Notes: generated by a model from the letters alone, not told the origin. A stretch of 64,000 bases of DNA from Armigeres subalbatus (GCF_024139115.2 NC_085141.1:380449278-380513277); one strand, 5' to 3'; shown: positions 32,686 through 45,593, numbered from the stretch's first letter. Made by a program: numbers and translations.

Positions 32686-32727
32686 ATGGCAGACAAGAAA
32701 GAAAAAATTGCTGCAGCTCGTAAAAAG
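32686..32727 (+). CDS. GM130: GM130 coding exon 1
   Basis: Encodes MADKKEKIAAARKK. The start is fixed by the conserved golgin N-terminus and the context CAATCATGG. The donor is AAG/GTTCGT. Confidence 0.88.
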
Positions 32728-35700
32728 GTTCGTATTGTGCGGTTTTTTCTTAATTTAACCATTGTTTTAAAACTTATTTAGAAGAAATTCTTACAGTCTT
32801 GTTTGTTAAATATAAAATATGTTATATAATCGTTTATCTTCACCTGATTGTTTCGAAACAAAAAATCCAATGACAGCAAATCTGACACGTCAGCCCACTT
32901 GTTCCTTACTACAAGAAAAACACCGTTTTTTGCCTTTCTCGTACAACAAAGTTTTTCTCACTTTATTTGTTTTCAGCTGAAGCAATATCAATCCAAGCAA
33001 AAACACGACGGTCCTGGTAAAAGTGAAAATGAATCTGCTAGAGAAACTCCTATCCCGGTGCCTAATAACAACAACACAGGTGAACCATACTCGCCGCCAT
33101 CCCCTGCCGCAGCCACTGACGGTGACATCCAGAATCAAAATCATTTGCCAATGAAATCGCTTCAGTTGCCTAGCGCTGGTACTTCTTCGGTGCAGCCTTC
33201 GTCCTACAGTGTATCGAATTACTTCAGCAACAACGCCGGTCACACCGTACCGGATTTCCTTTCGATGGAACCACAGGTAGCCCAACCGGAACCGGCGGCA
33301 CCCATGGAAGTGAGCGTTCATAGCATAAACCGGATATCGGAAGAAATAGGCCAATTGATTGCCAATGCTAGTGCAGATCTGGGGCCACAGAATACGATAC
33401 TGGAGTTAGAGTCAGAGAAGGCGGAACTGTCAAGGGTAATGAATGCTCAAAAGTTGGAGAACGACGAGCTACGGCTAAGACTTAGAAATAACCAATCTCT
33501 AGTTGATGAATTGCAAAATGAAATCGAAAAGTTAAAGCTGGAGAATAGCACTAAAGTAACAAGCGAGTTGGGGCCTATTCAGGAGCAGTTGCAGATGCAG
33601 ATTCAAGCGGTTGGAGTGTTGGTCGGCGAGAAGGCGGAACTTACGGCGACCGTGAGCAAGTATCAAAGTTTGATGAAGGAGAAGTCAACAGAAAATGATG
33701 AGCTTCAAAATCGATTGAAGGCATCCAGGGCAACGGTGCAGAAGTTGGAGAAAGAGCTAAATGAGGTAAAGCAGTCTGGGTCAAGGTTCGAAGAACTGGA
33801 ACGAACTATAGGAGCACAGCTGAACGAGTACCAACAGGAGGCAAACAAATTCAAAAAGTTATACGGGGATCTTCAAGAGGACCTAAGTGAGTTAAAGCAG
33901 AAGCTACTAATACGCAATGAAGAATTCCAATTGGTGCAGAAAGAACTCGAACAAACGAGATCGGATTTGAGTTTGTCAAAGTTGCGAGTTGAGCAACTTT
34001 CCTCGGATGATGATCAGGATTTCAACGCTAAAATTGAATCACTTAGTCAGCAGAATCTAATCAAATCACAACAGATCAAAGATCTGCAGAACATTATCAA
34101 TCAAATTGGTAACGAGCGGGACCAAAGCAATCAGCAGTATCAGAACTATGTGCTTCATCTGAATCGTGAAGTGGCCAATTTGGCCGACAAAATCCAGGAG
34201 CTGACCGAGGAGAACAATCGGCTTTCTTCGCGTGAGGACAACTTGGTGCGGCATGTTAGTGAGCTGGAGAAACAGATTCAGCTGCAGTTAACGAAACAGA
34301 AGACATATGCGGCGCAGCAAAACGATAACGGCGAGACCGAAGAAGAGCGATCTGCCCTGGAAGCGGAAGTTAAACTTTTGAGGGACAAAATTTCCACGAT
34401 AGAAATTGAACGAGCGGAAAACACGGTATGTCGTCTATTTGGTTTTATTTCGATACTTTATCTCAGCAGCAACATTAGCAGAGCTTCATAAACGTCAATC
34501 ATGGGCGATGTTTCACCAGTTTATTGTATAAACGTTTCCAAGCCGATTCCACTGCATGCAGTCGTGGCTTCCACAAACTCGGCTGTCTTTATCCAGTTTT
34601 CGGTTGAATATTTTCGTCATTCATTTTTTCGACATTTACCAAATTCCGAAAACTTTAGCCTCTTTAAACGTCATGTCTACCGAGAAAATTAAGGTTTTAT
34701 ACAAAGTCAATTTTGTTCCCATCTACATGTTGCTACGCACTCAGTTTTTAATTCGTACAGCCGTCTGCCCAGCAAAATAAAAACTGATATCCCGGCAAAA
34801 ATGACATTTGTTAGCTGATTTTCGGCAAATTATTTGCTGATTTTCAGCAACTTTGACAGAAATCTTGGCAAAAAACTTGTTTGCTGGGGCACGGCTTTGC
34901 GAAACTCGGTAAAAGTTCATCATTTAGCTGAGATCCCGGTAAAAAAAATTAAGTGTGTAGGGTCTACAGTAGCCTTGCGAGCAAAGGCGTAGGATTACCA
35001 ATCCGGAGATGGCGAGTTCGATTCTCGGTCCGGTCTAGGATTTTTTCGGGTTGGAAACTTTCTCGACAGCCTGGGCACAGTGTATCCATTATACTTGCCA
35101 CACAAAATACATACTCATGCAATGGCGGGCATAGAAAAGCTTTCAATTAATAAGTGAGAAAATGCTAATAGATTACTAAGTTTAAAAGCAGGCAAATTCC
35201 AGTTGGAATGTAGATCCATTAAGAAGAAGAAGACATGTTGCGATACCTAAGCTGGTTACGCAAGCCGAAAAGGCCCTATTGGTTGCAGCAATACTTTTTT
35301 TTACTTCTTGGGAAAAGTCACTGTTGCAATCGTTACAAGGTAAATTAATTCTTCAACAACTTCAAACACATCCCCATCAAGCAGTACTTCATCACCAAAA
35401 CCACCTTGGTAGGCTCAGGCGTGTAAAACGCTTTACTGAATCACGATTCGTTTTCTCCCTGTCGAGTGCAATATTGAACAAAGTGCATCCTGCATCAACC
35501 CCTCTAAGGTCACAAACGTCCATATGTCGTTCCAATCCATCTTCTACTGCGCTTCAGCTATCATTGTAATATCAATAAAACTGAATTATTTCAGATGCAG
35601 AATAATGCAGTTGACCATCTCAAGCAAACGTACGAGGAAAAACTAATTCACAGCGAGGAGAGAATAGCTGAGCTACAGTTGGCATTGGAACGTTTACAGC

Positions 35701-37045
35701 TCGATAAACCAGATGTGGCAAAATTGATGGCAGAAATAGAAAGTGGAAAAGTTGGCGCATCGAGAGCAGTAGCCCAGAATATGGAACTGAAGGGACAACT
35801 GGAAGAGATGCAGAAGGCATTTGTGCAAATTGTATGTGTATGGGTTTAAAAGATAAATTCATCTTTAACTAGAATCAATGTTTTTTTCAGAGCAATGACA
35901 AATTGGAGCTCACGGACAAGCTACAAACTGAACTTCACTTGGGAAAAGAAATGAAATCTACTTACGGTGTGTTAGAAGCAGAGCTGAATTCTGTTCGTGA
36001 GAAACTTCACTATAAGGATGAAGAAATGATTCGGCTTGCACACGAAACAACAGAGTTGAACAAGCAGATATTGCAGCAGAATCAGGAGATCGATCGATTG
36101 CGATATTATGAGTCTCGAGCAAACGATTCCACTACGCTGCAGACCGAACTGCAGCGTGCTCAACAGCAGTTGCAACAGATCCAGCAGAACCATCACGAAG
36201 AAACAACAAGGAATGACGAAACTAACGACCATCACCACAGTCATCACAAATGCAATAGTCACGACGATCAACGTCATCATAATGATGAGCACCATCTACA
36301 AAGAGAAATTGAAACGTTGAAGCAGGAGAAAGACGAACTGGTTAACGTCATTAACAGTCTACAGAGTAGATATAAACAGAACGCAGCTCACGACAGCACT
36401 AGCGAAAATCACGTCGATAAGCAAGATCTCATAAGCGACAGTGTTTCCACAGTGAGTATTCCCACACACGAAGCCATGGAGAAGCTTCAAGAACGGTTCA
36501 AACGAACAATGCTTGAGGTTGCAGAGCTATCCGACGAGAAACAACGGCTAGAACATTTGGTTATGCAACTGCAGAGCGAAACCGAAACAATCGGCGAGTA
36601 CATCACGCTCTACCAACAGCAGCGGCGGATATTGAAGCAGAAAGATATGGAGCGAGATCTCCAGCTGGAACAGTTGGCTCACGATCGTGAAATGATGAAA
36701 CTGAAGCTCAAAGAGCTCAACTATCTCGTGCACCAGCTTGTGATAGAAAAGGGTGGATCCATTATGCGGCCATCGCCTAGCCCAACACTAACCGCGGATC
36801 CGTTGCGACACCTGCCACCAGTCGTGGATCTGCCGTCGACGCCTGGTGCAAAGTTGGTGGACTATTCGCCGGTGCCGAGCGAAAATGGGGAAACTGATGA
36901 TGCTGTGGTCAAGGTGCACATCAAACCGACGGAAACCGCCGGGCGGATTTTATCGCTGCTGAGTGATATTAAGGAAGCGAACATCCCCTATGGAAACGGC
37001 GTGCAGCACTGTTCGTGCTGCTCAGGCCGGCTTGAAACGGTCTAG
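32686..37045 (+). CDS. GM130: Golgin GM130 (GOLGA2 orthologue), four coding exons
   Basis: cis-Golgi coiled-coil matrix protein that tethers vesicles with p115 and is anchored by GRASP proteins. Coding exons: 32686-32727, 32977-34425, 35595-35831 and 35891-37042, stop at 37043; all junctions are phase 0 with GT/AG borders; 960 residues in total, close to the vertebrate length. Residues 1-20 join across intron 1 as MADKKEKIAAARKKLKQYQS, the conserved golgin N-terminus. Coiled coils run from about residue 153 to 865 and include QMQIQAVGVLVGEKAELTAT (about 213), QLDKPDVAKLMAEIESGKVG in exon 3, and SETETIGEYITLYQQQRRIL (about 800), all GM130 hallmarks. A His-rich linker lies at about 675-712. The C-terminus CSCCSGRLETV resembles a PDZ ligand for GRASP65. 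No stop or frameshift interrupts it. Confidence 0.93.
32728..32976 (+). other. GM130 intron 1
   Basis: 249 bp, GT...AG, with acceptor TTTGTTTTCAG. It contains GCCTTTCTCGTACAACAAAG, a repeat fragment also seen inverted near 5440. An open frame reads in from 32848 but is intronic. Confidence 0.8.
32977..34425 (+). CDS. GM130: GM130 coding exon 2
   Basis: Residues 15-497: a Ser/Pro/Asn-rich linker followed by the first long coiled coil. The donor is AACACG/GTATGT. The frame stays open a little beyond, but the sequence turns non-coding there and the next exon joins in phase 0. Confidence 0.92.
34426..35594 (+). other. GM130 intron 2, with transposon remnants
   Basis: 1,169 bp ending GAATTATTTCAG. 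It holds a degraded TAAGTGTGTAG-type MITE (about 34790-34960), a SINE (34971-35233), and an inverted LINE RT scrap at about 35240-35540 whose minus strand resembles a GCTLFNIALDREKTNRDS motif. Confidence 0.8.
34971..35233 (+). mobile_element. Feilai-like SINE in GM130 intron 2
   Basis: Box A-like TAGCCTTGCGAGCAAAGGCG, box B-like CGAGTTCGATTCTCGG, tail AAGAAGAAGAAGA. It is the best-preserved head of this subfamily in the window and lies in the same orientation as the gene. Confidence 0.88.
35595..35831 (+). CDS. GM130: GM130 coding exon 3
   Basis: Residues 498-576, wholly coiled coil, with the conserved block SRAVAQNMELKGQLEEMQ. Donor ATT/GTATGT. Confidence 0.93.
35891..37045 (+). CDS. GM130: GM130 coding exon 4 (terminal)
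   Basis: Residues 577-960 and the stop codon. It follows a 59-bp intron ending TTTTTTTCAG and opens SNDKLELTDKLQTELHLGKE. It contains the His-rich linker, the conserved EAMEKLQERFKRTMLEVAEL block and the C-terminal tail. Confidence 0.93.
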   Translation, partial: SNDKLELTDKLQTELHLGKEMKSTYGVLEAELNSVREKLHYKDEEMIRLAHETTELNKQILQQNQEIDRLRYYESRANDSTTLQTELQRAQQQLQQIQQNHHEETTRNDETNDHHHSHHKCNSHDDQRHHNDEHHLQREIETLKQEKDELVNVINSLQSRYKQNAAHDSTSENHVDKQDLISDSVSTVSIPTHEAMEKLQERFKRTMLEVAELSDEKQRLEHLVMQLQSETETIGEYITLYQQQRRILKQKDMERDLQLEQLAHDREMMKLKLKELNYLVHQLVIEKGGSIMRPSPSPTLTADPLRHLPPVVDLPSTPGAKLVDYSPVPSENGETDDAVVKVHIKPTETAGRILSLLSDIKEANIPYGNGVQHCSCCSGRLETV

Positions 37046-37310
37046 GAGGAATTACGAAGACTACTATTACCAAACTAAAGCCTGTTATTATTTGCTACTT
37101 TGAATCTGACTGTAGTATGGTCTAGTAACGTAAATAATATATTTTGGACAAACCTGAAGTCTATAACATTTTATAGGAAGCATGATCATTACATACATTT
37201 GACTCAACTCTAGGAGTTCCTTATGAAAATGCCGTTTTCAATGATATCGATAGGATTATGAAAGTATGTCAGTTACACAAATAAATATAATTAACTGAAT
37301 GTGATCTATG
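37046..37310 (+). terminator. GM130 3' UTR with polyadenylation signal
   Basis: AATAAA at 37280-37285 lies about 235 bp after the stop, followed by T/G-rich sequence. No other gene is close downstream. Confidence 0.6.
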
Positions 37311-38385
37311 TATTAATAGTGTGATTCATTGACTTTTTATTGAAATTTTCAAGTGACTAACTAGCCAACATATATACCTACATTTTGGATATCCAAACTA
37401 AACATTTTGATTCTAAAATTGTACATGTTACGATTTTATCTCTGCATTCAATGATTCATAGGAGAGCCATTGCCAATAATATGTAATATTTTTCAGTTAT
37501 TTTTTGATAGATTGTCTCATACCTGTCCAAAATATATTGTTTACCCTAATGTGTCAGATTATATTTTAAACAGGCAGACGAGTGCTTTACAGTGCAACTG
37601 TGGTTAATATTTAAATTTAAGTGATAATATAGTAAACTTTTTTATTTCACTTGCATCAAACAAAATTGGTTTGTTTTAGATCACACAATCATTGAAGCAT
37701 TATTAAGACGAATTTTCAACTCAATATTTTATAAAGTTCATCAGTCAAGTCTAAAGTGCTTTTTGAAAAGGTTCTCACATGAATCCAGGGGACTGAAGAG
37801 AAAGGTAATACGCCTACCCACCATTCATTCAACATGACGGTCAATGTTTTTGTTTAAACTCGGTCTAATTCATAATAACATAGCTTCGAAAGTATCGACG
37901 GACTATTTTTCGTCATCATAAAGCCATACAAACACTAAAAGCTCGATATACCTCAACTAATTGTAAGTTTTCGCCAGGAAAAGTTAATTGCCGATAATTT
38001 GCGCTAACTGCGTACGAACCAATCACCCAAAATGAGCAGCTGAATTCGGGTATACAACCCAGAAACTGGGTACCAAAATACCCGTAATGCTGGGTAGATA
38101 CCTCTTCGTGGTGTGTTACGGGGTAAGTTCTACCATGGTCACATTGCCAGCTACAGGCACATCCTGATCCAACGAATACCTCCCCAATATCCAACTCCGT
38201 GGTACATATTCTTTCTCTCCCTAGTAACGGTACAGATAAGCGTGGCCAGGAATAGTAATTCTAATGCTTTTGACATTTTTGTCACAGATTGAAATTAAGG
38301 ACTACACCCACCTTGATTTCTGATAGCAATCTGGACAGAGATTTCAAAGGAAACATGAGTATTACTAGTTTCCAGTCCAGTCGTA
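37311..38385. other. Intergenic sequence downstream of GM130
   Basis: No gene recognised. A 92-codon minus frame at 37916-38194 has no identifiable domain. Confidence 0.35.
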
Positions 38386-38815
38386 ATATATTTATTTTCC
38401 ATATTTATTTATACTTATTTTTCATATTTCATTATATTAATTTTTCATGTTTTTACCTTTTTTAAATTTCTATACTTTTATAATTTCATATTTTACATTT
38501 TAATGTTTTTAATACTTTCCTAATTTTACACTTTTATGTTTTATTATTTTTGTATCCTAAAATTTTCATATTATTATATTATAATATTATCATATTTTCA
38601 TATATTTCTTTAAATTTAACATTCCACTTTCATATATTCAACTTTCATATTTGATATTTTTGTATTTTCATGTTTATATAATTTCATGTTATTACACCTT
38701 CATGTTATAATATTTTTATATTATCATATTTTCCATATTCTTATATTTTTCCTATTTTTATACTTATACACACATTATGATGCTTATATATTTTTATATT
38801 TTCATGCTTTCACAT
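38386..38815. repeat. AT-rich low-complexity tract
   Basis: Degenerate repeats of TTTTCATATTTTTATA type, almost free of G on this strand. A frame at 38686-38910 translates it into a Tyr/Phe-rich string and is not a gene. Confidence 0.85.
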
Positions 38816-40633
38816 GTAGAGTAGAGTGGGGCAAGAGTACGCACTTAGTTTTCAATCGATCATGTGGCCCTTATGAAGCAAGCTTCTGCATATCAAATCA
38901 GTGTCGATGATTCATATACTCTTCCTTTATGTTACCCAGTGGAAAAAATATTGTATTATTGAGATTCGTTTTAGTAGAACCATGGAACGGAAGTACATCT
39001 CAGTACAAATCCATTGGTCGAAAAGTGGATAAAAATGGGGTTCAGAATCCCACTTCATTTGTTTCAGATTTCATTCTTTCCATTTTGTAGTGCATGATGG
39101 TATAATTTTCGTTGCATAATTCTTGCATGACACTTGAAAAGAGACGAATTCTTTATTGGGTTTTTCTATCAATGAATAACAAAAAGTATAACCGTGGCGT
39201 TGACAACTGGAATGGATTATAGTAACATATACGTTCAACCTAACTTCACTAGTATGCGTTTTACCTAGAACCTGGGCTAGTAAATTCAATGAAATCTCTA
39301 TTTATATGAAGTGTAAGATCACCCAAGTTACCATCAAGCATTGAATTTTGACATAATCAATAAAACATCAGCATACTAAATTCTAATTGCTAATCAGTTT
39401 TAATGATGTAAAGTACGTCACGCTCCTAGGGGGAGGGGGGTTTCGAGCAGCGTGACGACTCATACAAAAAAATTGGAGATTTATTACAAAAGGTGTGACG
39501 AAAAGGGGAGGGGGGTTGAAAATCTCTAATTTTAGCGTAACGTACTTTATGGATCTTCCCAAAGATGCATTTATTTATCAATTGTCAGGTCAAGATACAC
39601 TTGATCAGCAATACCTTAACATGTCATCGGAATAAAACTTTATTTGAGTCGTAAAAGTTTCTCTTTTAGTCAACTTTTAGGAATGTTTTATTTACAAGCA
39701 TTTATAGCTTCATTAGGCTTTCTGCAAGCGTGTGTGTACAGGGACATTTCACTCACACTTTTACACGGTTTGTTCACAATCATGGCACAATCAAATGGGA
39801 TTATTTGCAACCACGAACCGTGCACTATAAACTACTAATCAGTGCAAACTAAATGCAGGAGATAATCTTTTCACCTCATACTTCATTCCTTATCACTACT
39901 TTTTTTCTAAAACACCACATTTTTCCATAAATTTGCAAAATACCTGATTTTCCCATACACTACCATTCTTCCATGAGCTCATTTTGAAAATTGTTAAAAT
40001 CTCTAAACATAGAGTAGCAGGTTTAACAACACAGATAAAAATGCCGATATCGCCACTCAGTGACGAGTACCGTAAACATGGTGCACGGAATATTGATGTC
40101 TACACTTTTTACGACTGCTGCATCCTGGAAATAAATGTCATCGAAGTAAACAGTCGGTCCTTCATTGATCCCACATAAAAATTGGTCCTTCTCAAAAGTC
40201 AGTCTAAAACTGTCATTTCAAATAAAATTATACCAGTAGAAACATGAGCACAGCAAAGATATGAAACTTAAACAGGTACAACACATTCTGTTATAGATGA
40301 CGTCACAATTATTCCAATTGAGATTCTCACGTCCGAATGTGTGAGTGGCGATAAAAGGAAAACAAACACTCCTAGATGGTGCTACTCAGCAAAGTTTGGG
40401 TAAAAATGAGTATATTTCCATATAATTTTTGACACCTTCGCAACCATCGTGATGACTCGATCAATTTTGAGGTTATGAGCAGAAGGAAAACAAACATGTA
40501 TTTACACATGCCGAATTGCACATCAGTGTGCGAGCGTTAAACGTCACTCATCTCTATAATTGTGTTGTTGATTTCTAACATTTGTTTCACTTGTTGACTG
40601 ATTTTTTATAAACAATTGCAAATGCAAAGGGGT
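38816..40633. other. Intergenic sequence with MITE remnants
   Basis: No gene recognised. 39412-39562 is a hAT-type MITE: AAAGTACGTCACGCT at the left, AACGTACTTTATGGATCTTC at the right, with G-runs inside, related to the element at 9666. 39710-39835 resembles 31672-31800. Confidence 0.45.
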
Positions 40634-40898
40634 GTAAGAGCATGATTACCAGTGGTGAGTTTTAGGCGTTTGGCAGCACAGTATCATCACTTGACTCTTT
40701 ATCGGTTGCTACTAAACGCGCTGCAATAACAGTAGCGCAACTGGCAGGTGACCAAATTTGGTAGCGCGGTAAGAGCGCTGCTATTTTATCAAGTGTCAAC
40801 TGTCAAAATAGTCACCTATACGAAAAAAAAAGACTAAACTAAAATGACAGCGCAGCGAGGGTGATCAAAATACTCGCGCCCAGTAATGATGCTCTAAG
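40634..40898 (+). mobile_element. MITE family B (complete)
   Basis: TAAGAGCATGATTACCAGTG at the left and AGTAATGATGCTCTAAG at the right; collinear with 31357-31664 with scattered differences and short deletions. It carries the uninterrupted GACCAAATTTGGTAGCGC site. Confidence 0.75.
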
Positions 40899-42396
40899 TG
40901 ACAAAAAGTTAGTTTTGAAAAAAATGGGTGCAAAGTTTTTCAATATTTTTTTTTTGCTTCATACAAATTGTACGGAAGTTCAAAAAATTACTAATTTTCT
41001 GTGAATTTTCACATTTTTTATAGGTAAACAACGTACAAACTATATCAACATATTGATGCAAAGTTCTAAAACCAAACTTCTACTGACTGATGTATTTTGA
41101 GACCTAAAGTGCCCGAATTTTTAGTATAATTGCGAACAATGTTACAAAAGTTTGTTCGAATCATACCTCAAAGCTTACCTTTTTGGGTTTGTGAGGTTAT
41201 ATCACTAGCACAATTGGTTATAAATGTAAACGCAAGTAAATTGGTAGTCAGCTATACTGATTACATTTCGCTTGTTGATTATATGTTCCTAACACTATAG
41301 TATATATCATATATGAACGTTACAATGAATCATATGGACAGCTTTCAGATTGCTTAACCGAGGAATTAGAGTCAGGCGTCGTGATTCTTTTTCACGCATA
41401 GATGTTTCCATGTATTTTCCAATGCGTAAGATTCAAAGATTCTCGGGACGAAAAATTAAAATCACACCGCTTTTCAAATGCGGACCATAATTTGATAAGT
41501 GCAGTTTAAAAGAATTGTAATCAGGATTTGAATCCAAAGAAGAATGAGAATCTCTCTCTTATCATGTCTGTATACACTCTCGATAGGTAGCATACCGTGA
41601 GAGACGTTTTTCAGTAGCTGTTACGATAATGAACTGATTTGGGGGGCTACAACCCATGATAAATTTCTTTCGTTAAGCCTCAATTGCGGGGGGCACCGGT
41701 TCTGATGATGCATTTCAACTTGGTTTACACAGCTGTGCGAAAAAATATGGTCCCCAACATGAAATGAGCGAGAACAACGCGTTTTATCAAACCCCATCGG
41801 TGGGGGTCGCCTATCCGAATCAGTTTTTTTTTCAACTTGTATACAAGTGCGATAATTTTGTTTTCATGGCTTGTTATGATTCGAAGAGGTTTTTGCCTCT
41901 CTTTTATCGTTGTTCGTTATCTGTTGAAAGTGATTTCTGCAGTCCCTGATTATAACACACATGTTGAAATGGTAGAATACTACTAACATAAACTTTTAAT
42001 AGTCTAGAGTTTTTAGTTTTTACAAAATCCTTTTGAATCTTATTAAAAATAAACGATAAATATCAATAAATTTAAGGGGGTTCAAGGGAATTAATTTATA
42101 AATCTTTTATCTTATCTTGATCTTATACTCTTATTTCTGGCCATTAAAATGGAAAGTAGGCTCAGAAATGAAAATATCATTATTAGAAACAAATCGTCAC
42201 CCAGAAAACGCAAAGCTATCTTAACGTTTATTTTCACAGTTGAGCCTGCAAGCGTAAGACCACCGTGGTATTCTAGAAAAAGATAAGCACGACAATACAA
42301 GAATGGCGTTCTTCGCTACACTATTTTACACTACTATGTACAAATACAAATGAGTTCTCACAAAAAGCCGTCATTAATAATAATAATAATAATAAT
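40899..42396. other. Intergenic sequence
   Basis: No gene recognised. A TAA/AAT trinucleotide run lies at about 42374-42396. Confidence 0.35.
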
Positions 42397-42479
42397 GCAA
42401 GCGTATTGGTAAATGATTAAAAAGTGTAAACAATGATTATTATGTTTCACACTTTTTACCATTTACTAATACGCTTGCA
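42397..42479. repeat. Hairpin palindrome next to a TAA microsatellite
   Basis: GCAAGCGTATTGGTAAATGA and the following bases recur inverted as TTACTAATACGCTTGC, arms about 36 bp, with a short loop. Looks like a minimal foldback MITE. Confidence 0.8.
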
Positions 42480-44121
42480 CTTGGCTTTTTTCGCACCTTT
42501 GTATGTAACTCCTTGCATCTCATCTGAAATCTCGTATAACACAGATGGAAATTTTCCGTGTAATAAGCTTTCCTTCTACCACTAGATGTCGCAACAAACA
42601 GCGGCTGAAATTTGCCAATATCTGATTCCAAAGATGCACTATTGTGATTCTCGAGATATTATAGCATTTTGCTCATTCACCTCTGCCTCGCTTAGTTGTG
42701 CGCCGCTAAGGTATTGTGTCATATTATGGTACTTTTCTCAATTTAAGTGTAGAATATTACATCACAAATTAAACATAATTGCACTACTAATATCCACTTA
42801 AACAATATCCCGAACGCAACACAGGCGAAAGAAAAGCAAAAAACTACTAAACCTCGAACAATTTTACTTAAAAATGTCTTTTCGTAAAGGGACGACAATA
42901 TGCTAAATACCTTACAAGCGAATGTGGAAAAGCTTACCGAAAGCTCACATCTATTTGACATTGGTTTATTTACTTTTTGCATGGCGCACAACTCGGCGCA
43001 TGGGACCCGGCGCGTAACTGGTGAGCCAGTATGCTAATTTTAGAAAAGAATCGCAATACCCTGGTAGAACCCTTATTGCAAGACAAGTGAAAAACGCACT
43101 CTTTCCCCACCGGTGGGGTAAAAGTGCGCATCGGGTGGGGTAAGAGTACGCATTTATCCAATCATGTGCTTTAAGTATATATTTACACAAATAAGAGTTA
43201 ATAACATTTTATTGATGTTTAATGAGCATATATTAGGGAATGTTTAAAGATTACGTAACTCTTAAAGGGGGAGGGGGTCCTAAAAATGTGCACTTTCTTA
43301 CGAAAAACCATTGTTTTTTTGCCTTTCTCGTATACTAAGTATACGTGGTAAAGGCTATACACCCATGTAAAAAACCTTCCGAAGTTTATTAGTTTACCTT
43401 ATGAAAATTAGCCACAAGGAATCGGTTTGGAATTCATAAGGTAGCCTTATGAACCAGCATGAACTTTGAATGAACCAGGTTCATAATAAACATATATGTT
43501 TATTTTATGTCTGCCTTACTAATTTCATTGAGCAACCTTATGAAATTTTATAAGCTTGATTTATGAAATTCTTACGATGTCAATATATTTTTAATTATTT
43601 TGAAACATGATTTATCTCAGTAAAAATAAAGTTATTTCAGTGAATAATCATATAATTTCATTCTGGGAGTTGTAGATTCTCAACTTTATTCTCATTTTGC
43701 AAAATACATACAATACAAAAAATACATTTCACTGCCAGTATGCCAGGTTCAAACTCAGGAACTAAATCAGTGGAAAAACGTTCAATAGCAGGCCAATCTT
43801 TACTGGCAGTATTGGCCGAGAAACCTGGCTATCCATCTCCAATTCCTCAACTATAAGAAGAACAGGTGCTATAAATATGATTGGGATTTACTATTAATAT
43901 ATTGGGAATATATATTCGAGGATACTCACTTATTTCCTTGTAAACTACTTGAACTGCCTCGATAAAGTAGTGGGATGTGCGGATTTCGTTCCAGATGCAC
44001 AGAAATCATAAAATCGTGTCCCACATTTGTGTCGATAGTGAGAATCTTCCACTGATTCAGCCGAGATTGCTGACTAGTAGAATCGGTACCAGCACCTTCG
44101 CTTTCGACTCGAAGAATTATA
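42480..44121. other. Intergenic sequence left of the large palindrome
   Basis: No gene recognised. Contains GGGGTAAAAGTGCGCATCGG and a related GGGGTAAGAGTACGC phrase near 43110-43155 (a similar phrase is at 38827), and several CTTATGAA motifs at 43400-43580 that resemble those at 50340-50520. Confidence 0.4.
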
Positions 44122-44241
44122 CTTGGTGAAGAAGGAATTAGGTACGGAAGAAATACAGAAAGTATAAAAACTTAACGAGTTCTTCTAATATGTCTCATCT
44201 TTTGCTGCCGCTGCCATCCACCCGAGAGAAGTAAAGCAAGC

Positions 44242-44421
44242 ATGAGGATGTTTCGAAACTTGACAAAGGCAACGGAAAAAGAAAGGTCGCTGGAGAAGCA
44301 CAAGTGCTGGAATTTCGCCCTAATGGAACAAGAGTCGATTATGCGTTCGCTAGAAGCGGCAAAGAACGCGTTGTTGATCACTGAGGATGATGATGTCGAT
44401 TTGAGATTGCCGAAAATATAA
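44242..44421 (+). pseudogene. 59-codon coding-like frame in the left palindrome arm
   Basis: Reads MRMFRNLTKATEKERSLEKH, then an acidic part with NALLITEDDDVDLRLPKI before a stop. Helix-like composition and codon spacing look coding. The matching stretch in the right arm (near 49400-49540) is disrupted. Family unknown. Confidence 0.35.
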
Positions 44422-44825
44422 AAGGAGAAGTTGGATAAAAGATCAAGTTCCAACGTATTTGATAACCAGTCATGATGCACAACTTCGACTTACCCATTAG
44501 CACACATTATTAATTGCTGTCACGGACATGCGAAGAAGTTTGGTGCCAATCATCCTATCGATCGAATGTTTCAACTCGAAGAGTTAGGAAACGCCCATCA
44601 AATGTTTTGCTTTCTTGGAATAGTAGTAAGAAAGCATGCCATGAATGAAGGAATGCCAGTCCTGGAGAGTGCTGTCTGACTGCTGAAAATCGTAGCTGCT
44701 TTGCTCTATTGTGACCAACTTGAAAGTCAAGCTCATTCGGAAGACTAGTGGGGTAAGTTTGTGCATTTACCCTTAATAGGGTTTAACTAGATATTCCTTT
44801 TTTATGATTCACTGTAGTCTGCATA

Positions 44826-44895
44826 ATCCGTCTAGAATATTTTCGGATGGGAAACATTCCCGGCTCCCTGGACACACTTGCCACAAAAGATACAT
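44826..44895 (+). mobile_element. SINE, left part, split by a 1.8 kb insertion
   Basis: GTCTAGAATATTTTCGGATG and the CCCTGGACACACTTGCCAC body match the SINE at 48495-48690 (inverted). The rest of the same SINE resumes at about 46720-46830 (CAGTTGGCGGC, GGCCAAGTTCCAGTTGG), so 44896-46719 is a later insertion. Confidence 0.6.
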
Positions 44896-45593
44896 CTCAG
44901 AATAATATGCTTATTGAATATATGTGTTTTGCACATATATTTTGACCAGTTACCTTCACTTTTACAAAATATGTGCGACGATAATGGATTATCTCTGATT
45001 TGATCATCATAATTTGTATGTGCAAAAGTATTGAAATTTCCAATAGTTCCACACTTAAAATATATGTTGATGTTTACTGATCGGTTTTCAATATCATTGC
45101 ACATATTTATCAATCTTATTTGAATCAAAGCCAGGCATTAAAAATTGTTTTTATTTTCATGGTTTATTTGTGTTTATTGATAATAGTTGTGCTTATAAGA
45201 TATATGATAGCTAACATAACAGATATCTCAATAAATGTTTCAGAAGAGTACATAACATGCAATAGTTTGGAAGCCCACGAAGATACTGCATCCTGCTTTT
45301 TACTTGTCAGACTATTCGTCATTTCTCCTTGAGTCCTGCAAAATAAATGCATTGTTCAGTGAATTTGCAAAGCAAGCAGCATTATTAATTATGCTATACA
45401 AACCTTTTTCCTGCTGCATCAAGCGAGTTTCGTTGTTACCAGTAATCATTCGACCTTTCTTTGGTCTGAAAAATGAACAGATTCTCCAAAACTTTCCTGA
45501 GCTAAATGAACCAGCGTCGAAACCGAAATTTCCGTATACGTGTACTTGAAAATCAGCCTGAGCGGAAATGGTAGAAGTTATCTATCTGTAATA

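Noticed and set aside
34426..34491. Extension of GM130 exon 2 to the end of its open frame
   Set aside because: AACACG/GTATGT is a good donor and exon 3 resumes the GM130 sequence in phase 0; the extension has no similarity.
38686..38910. Tyr/Phe-rich frame
   Set aside because: Low-complexity TTTATA tract.
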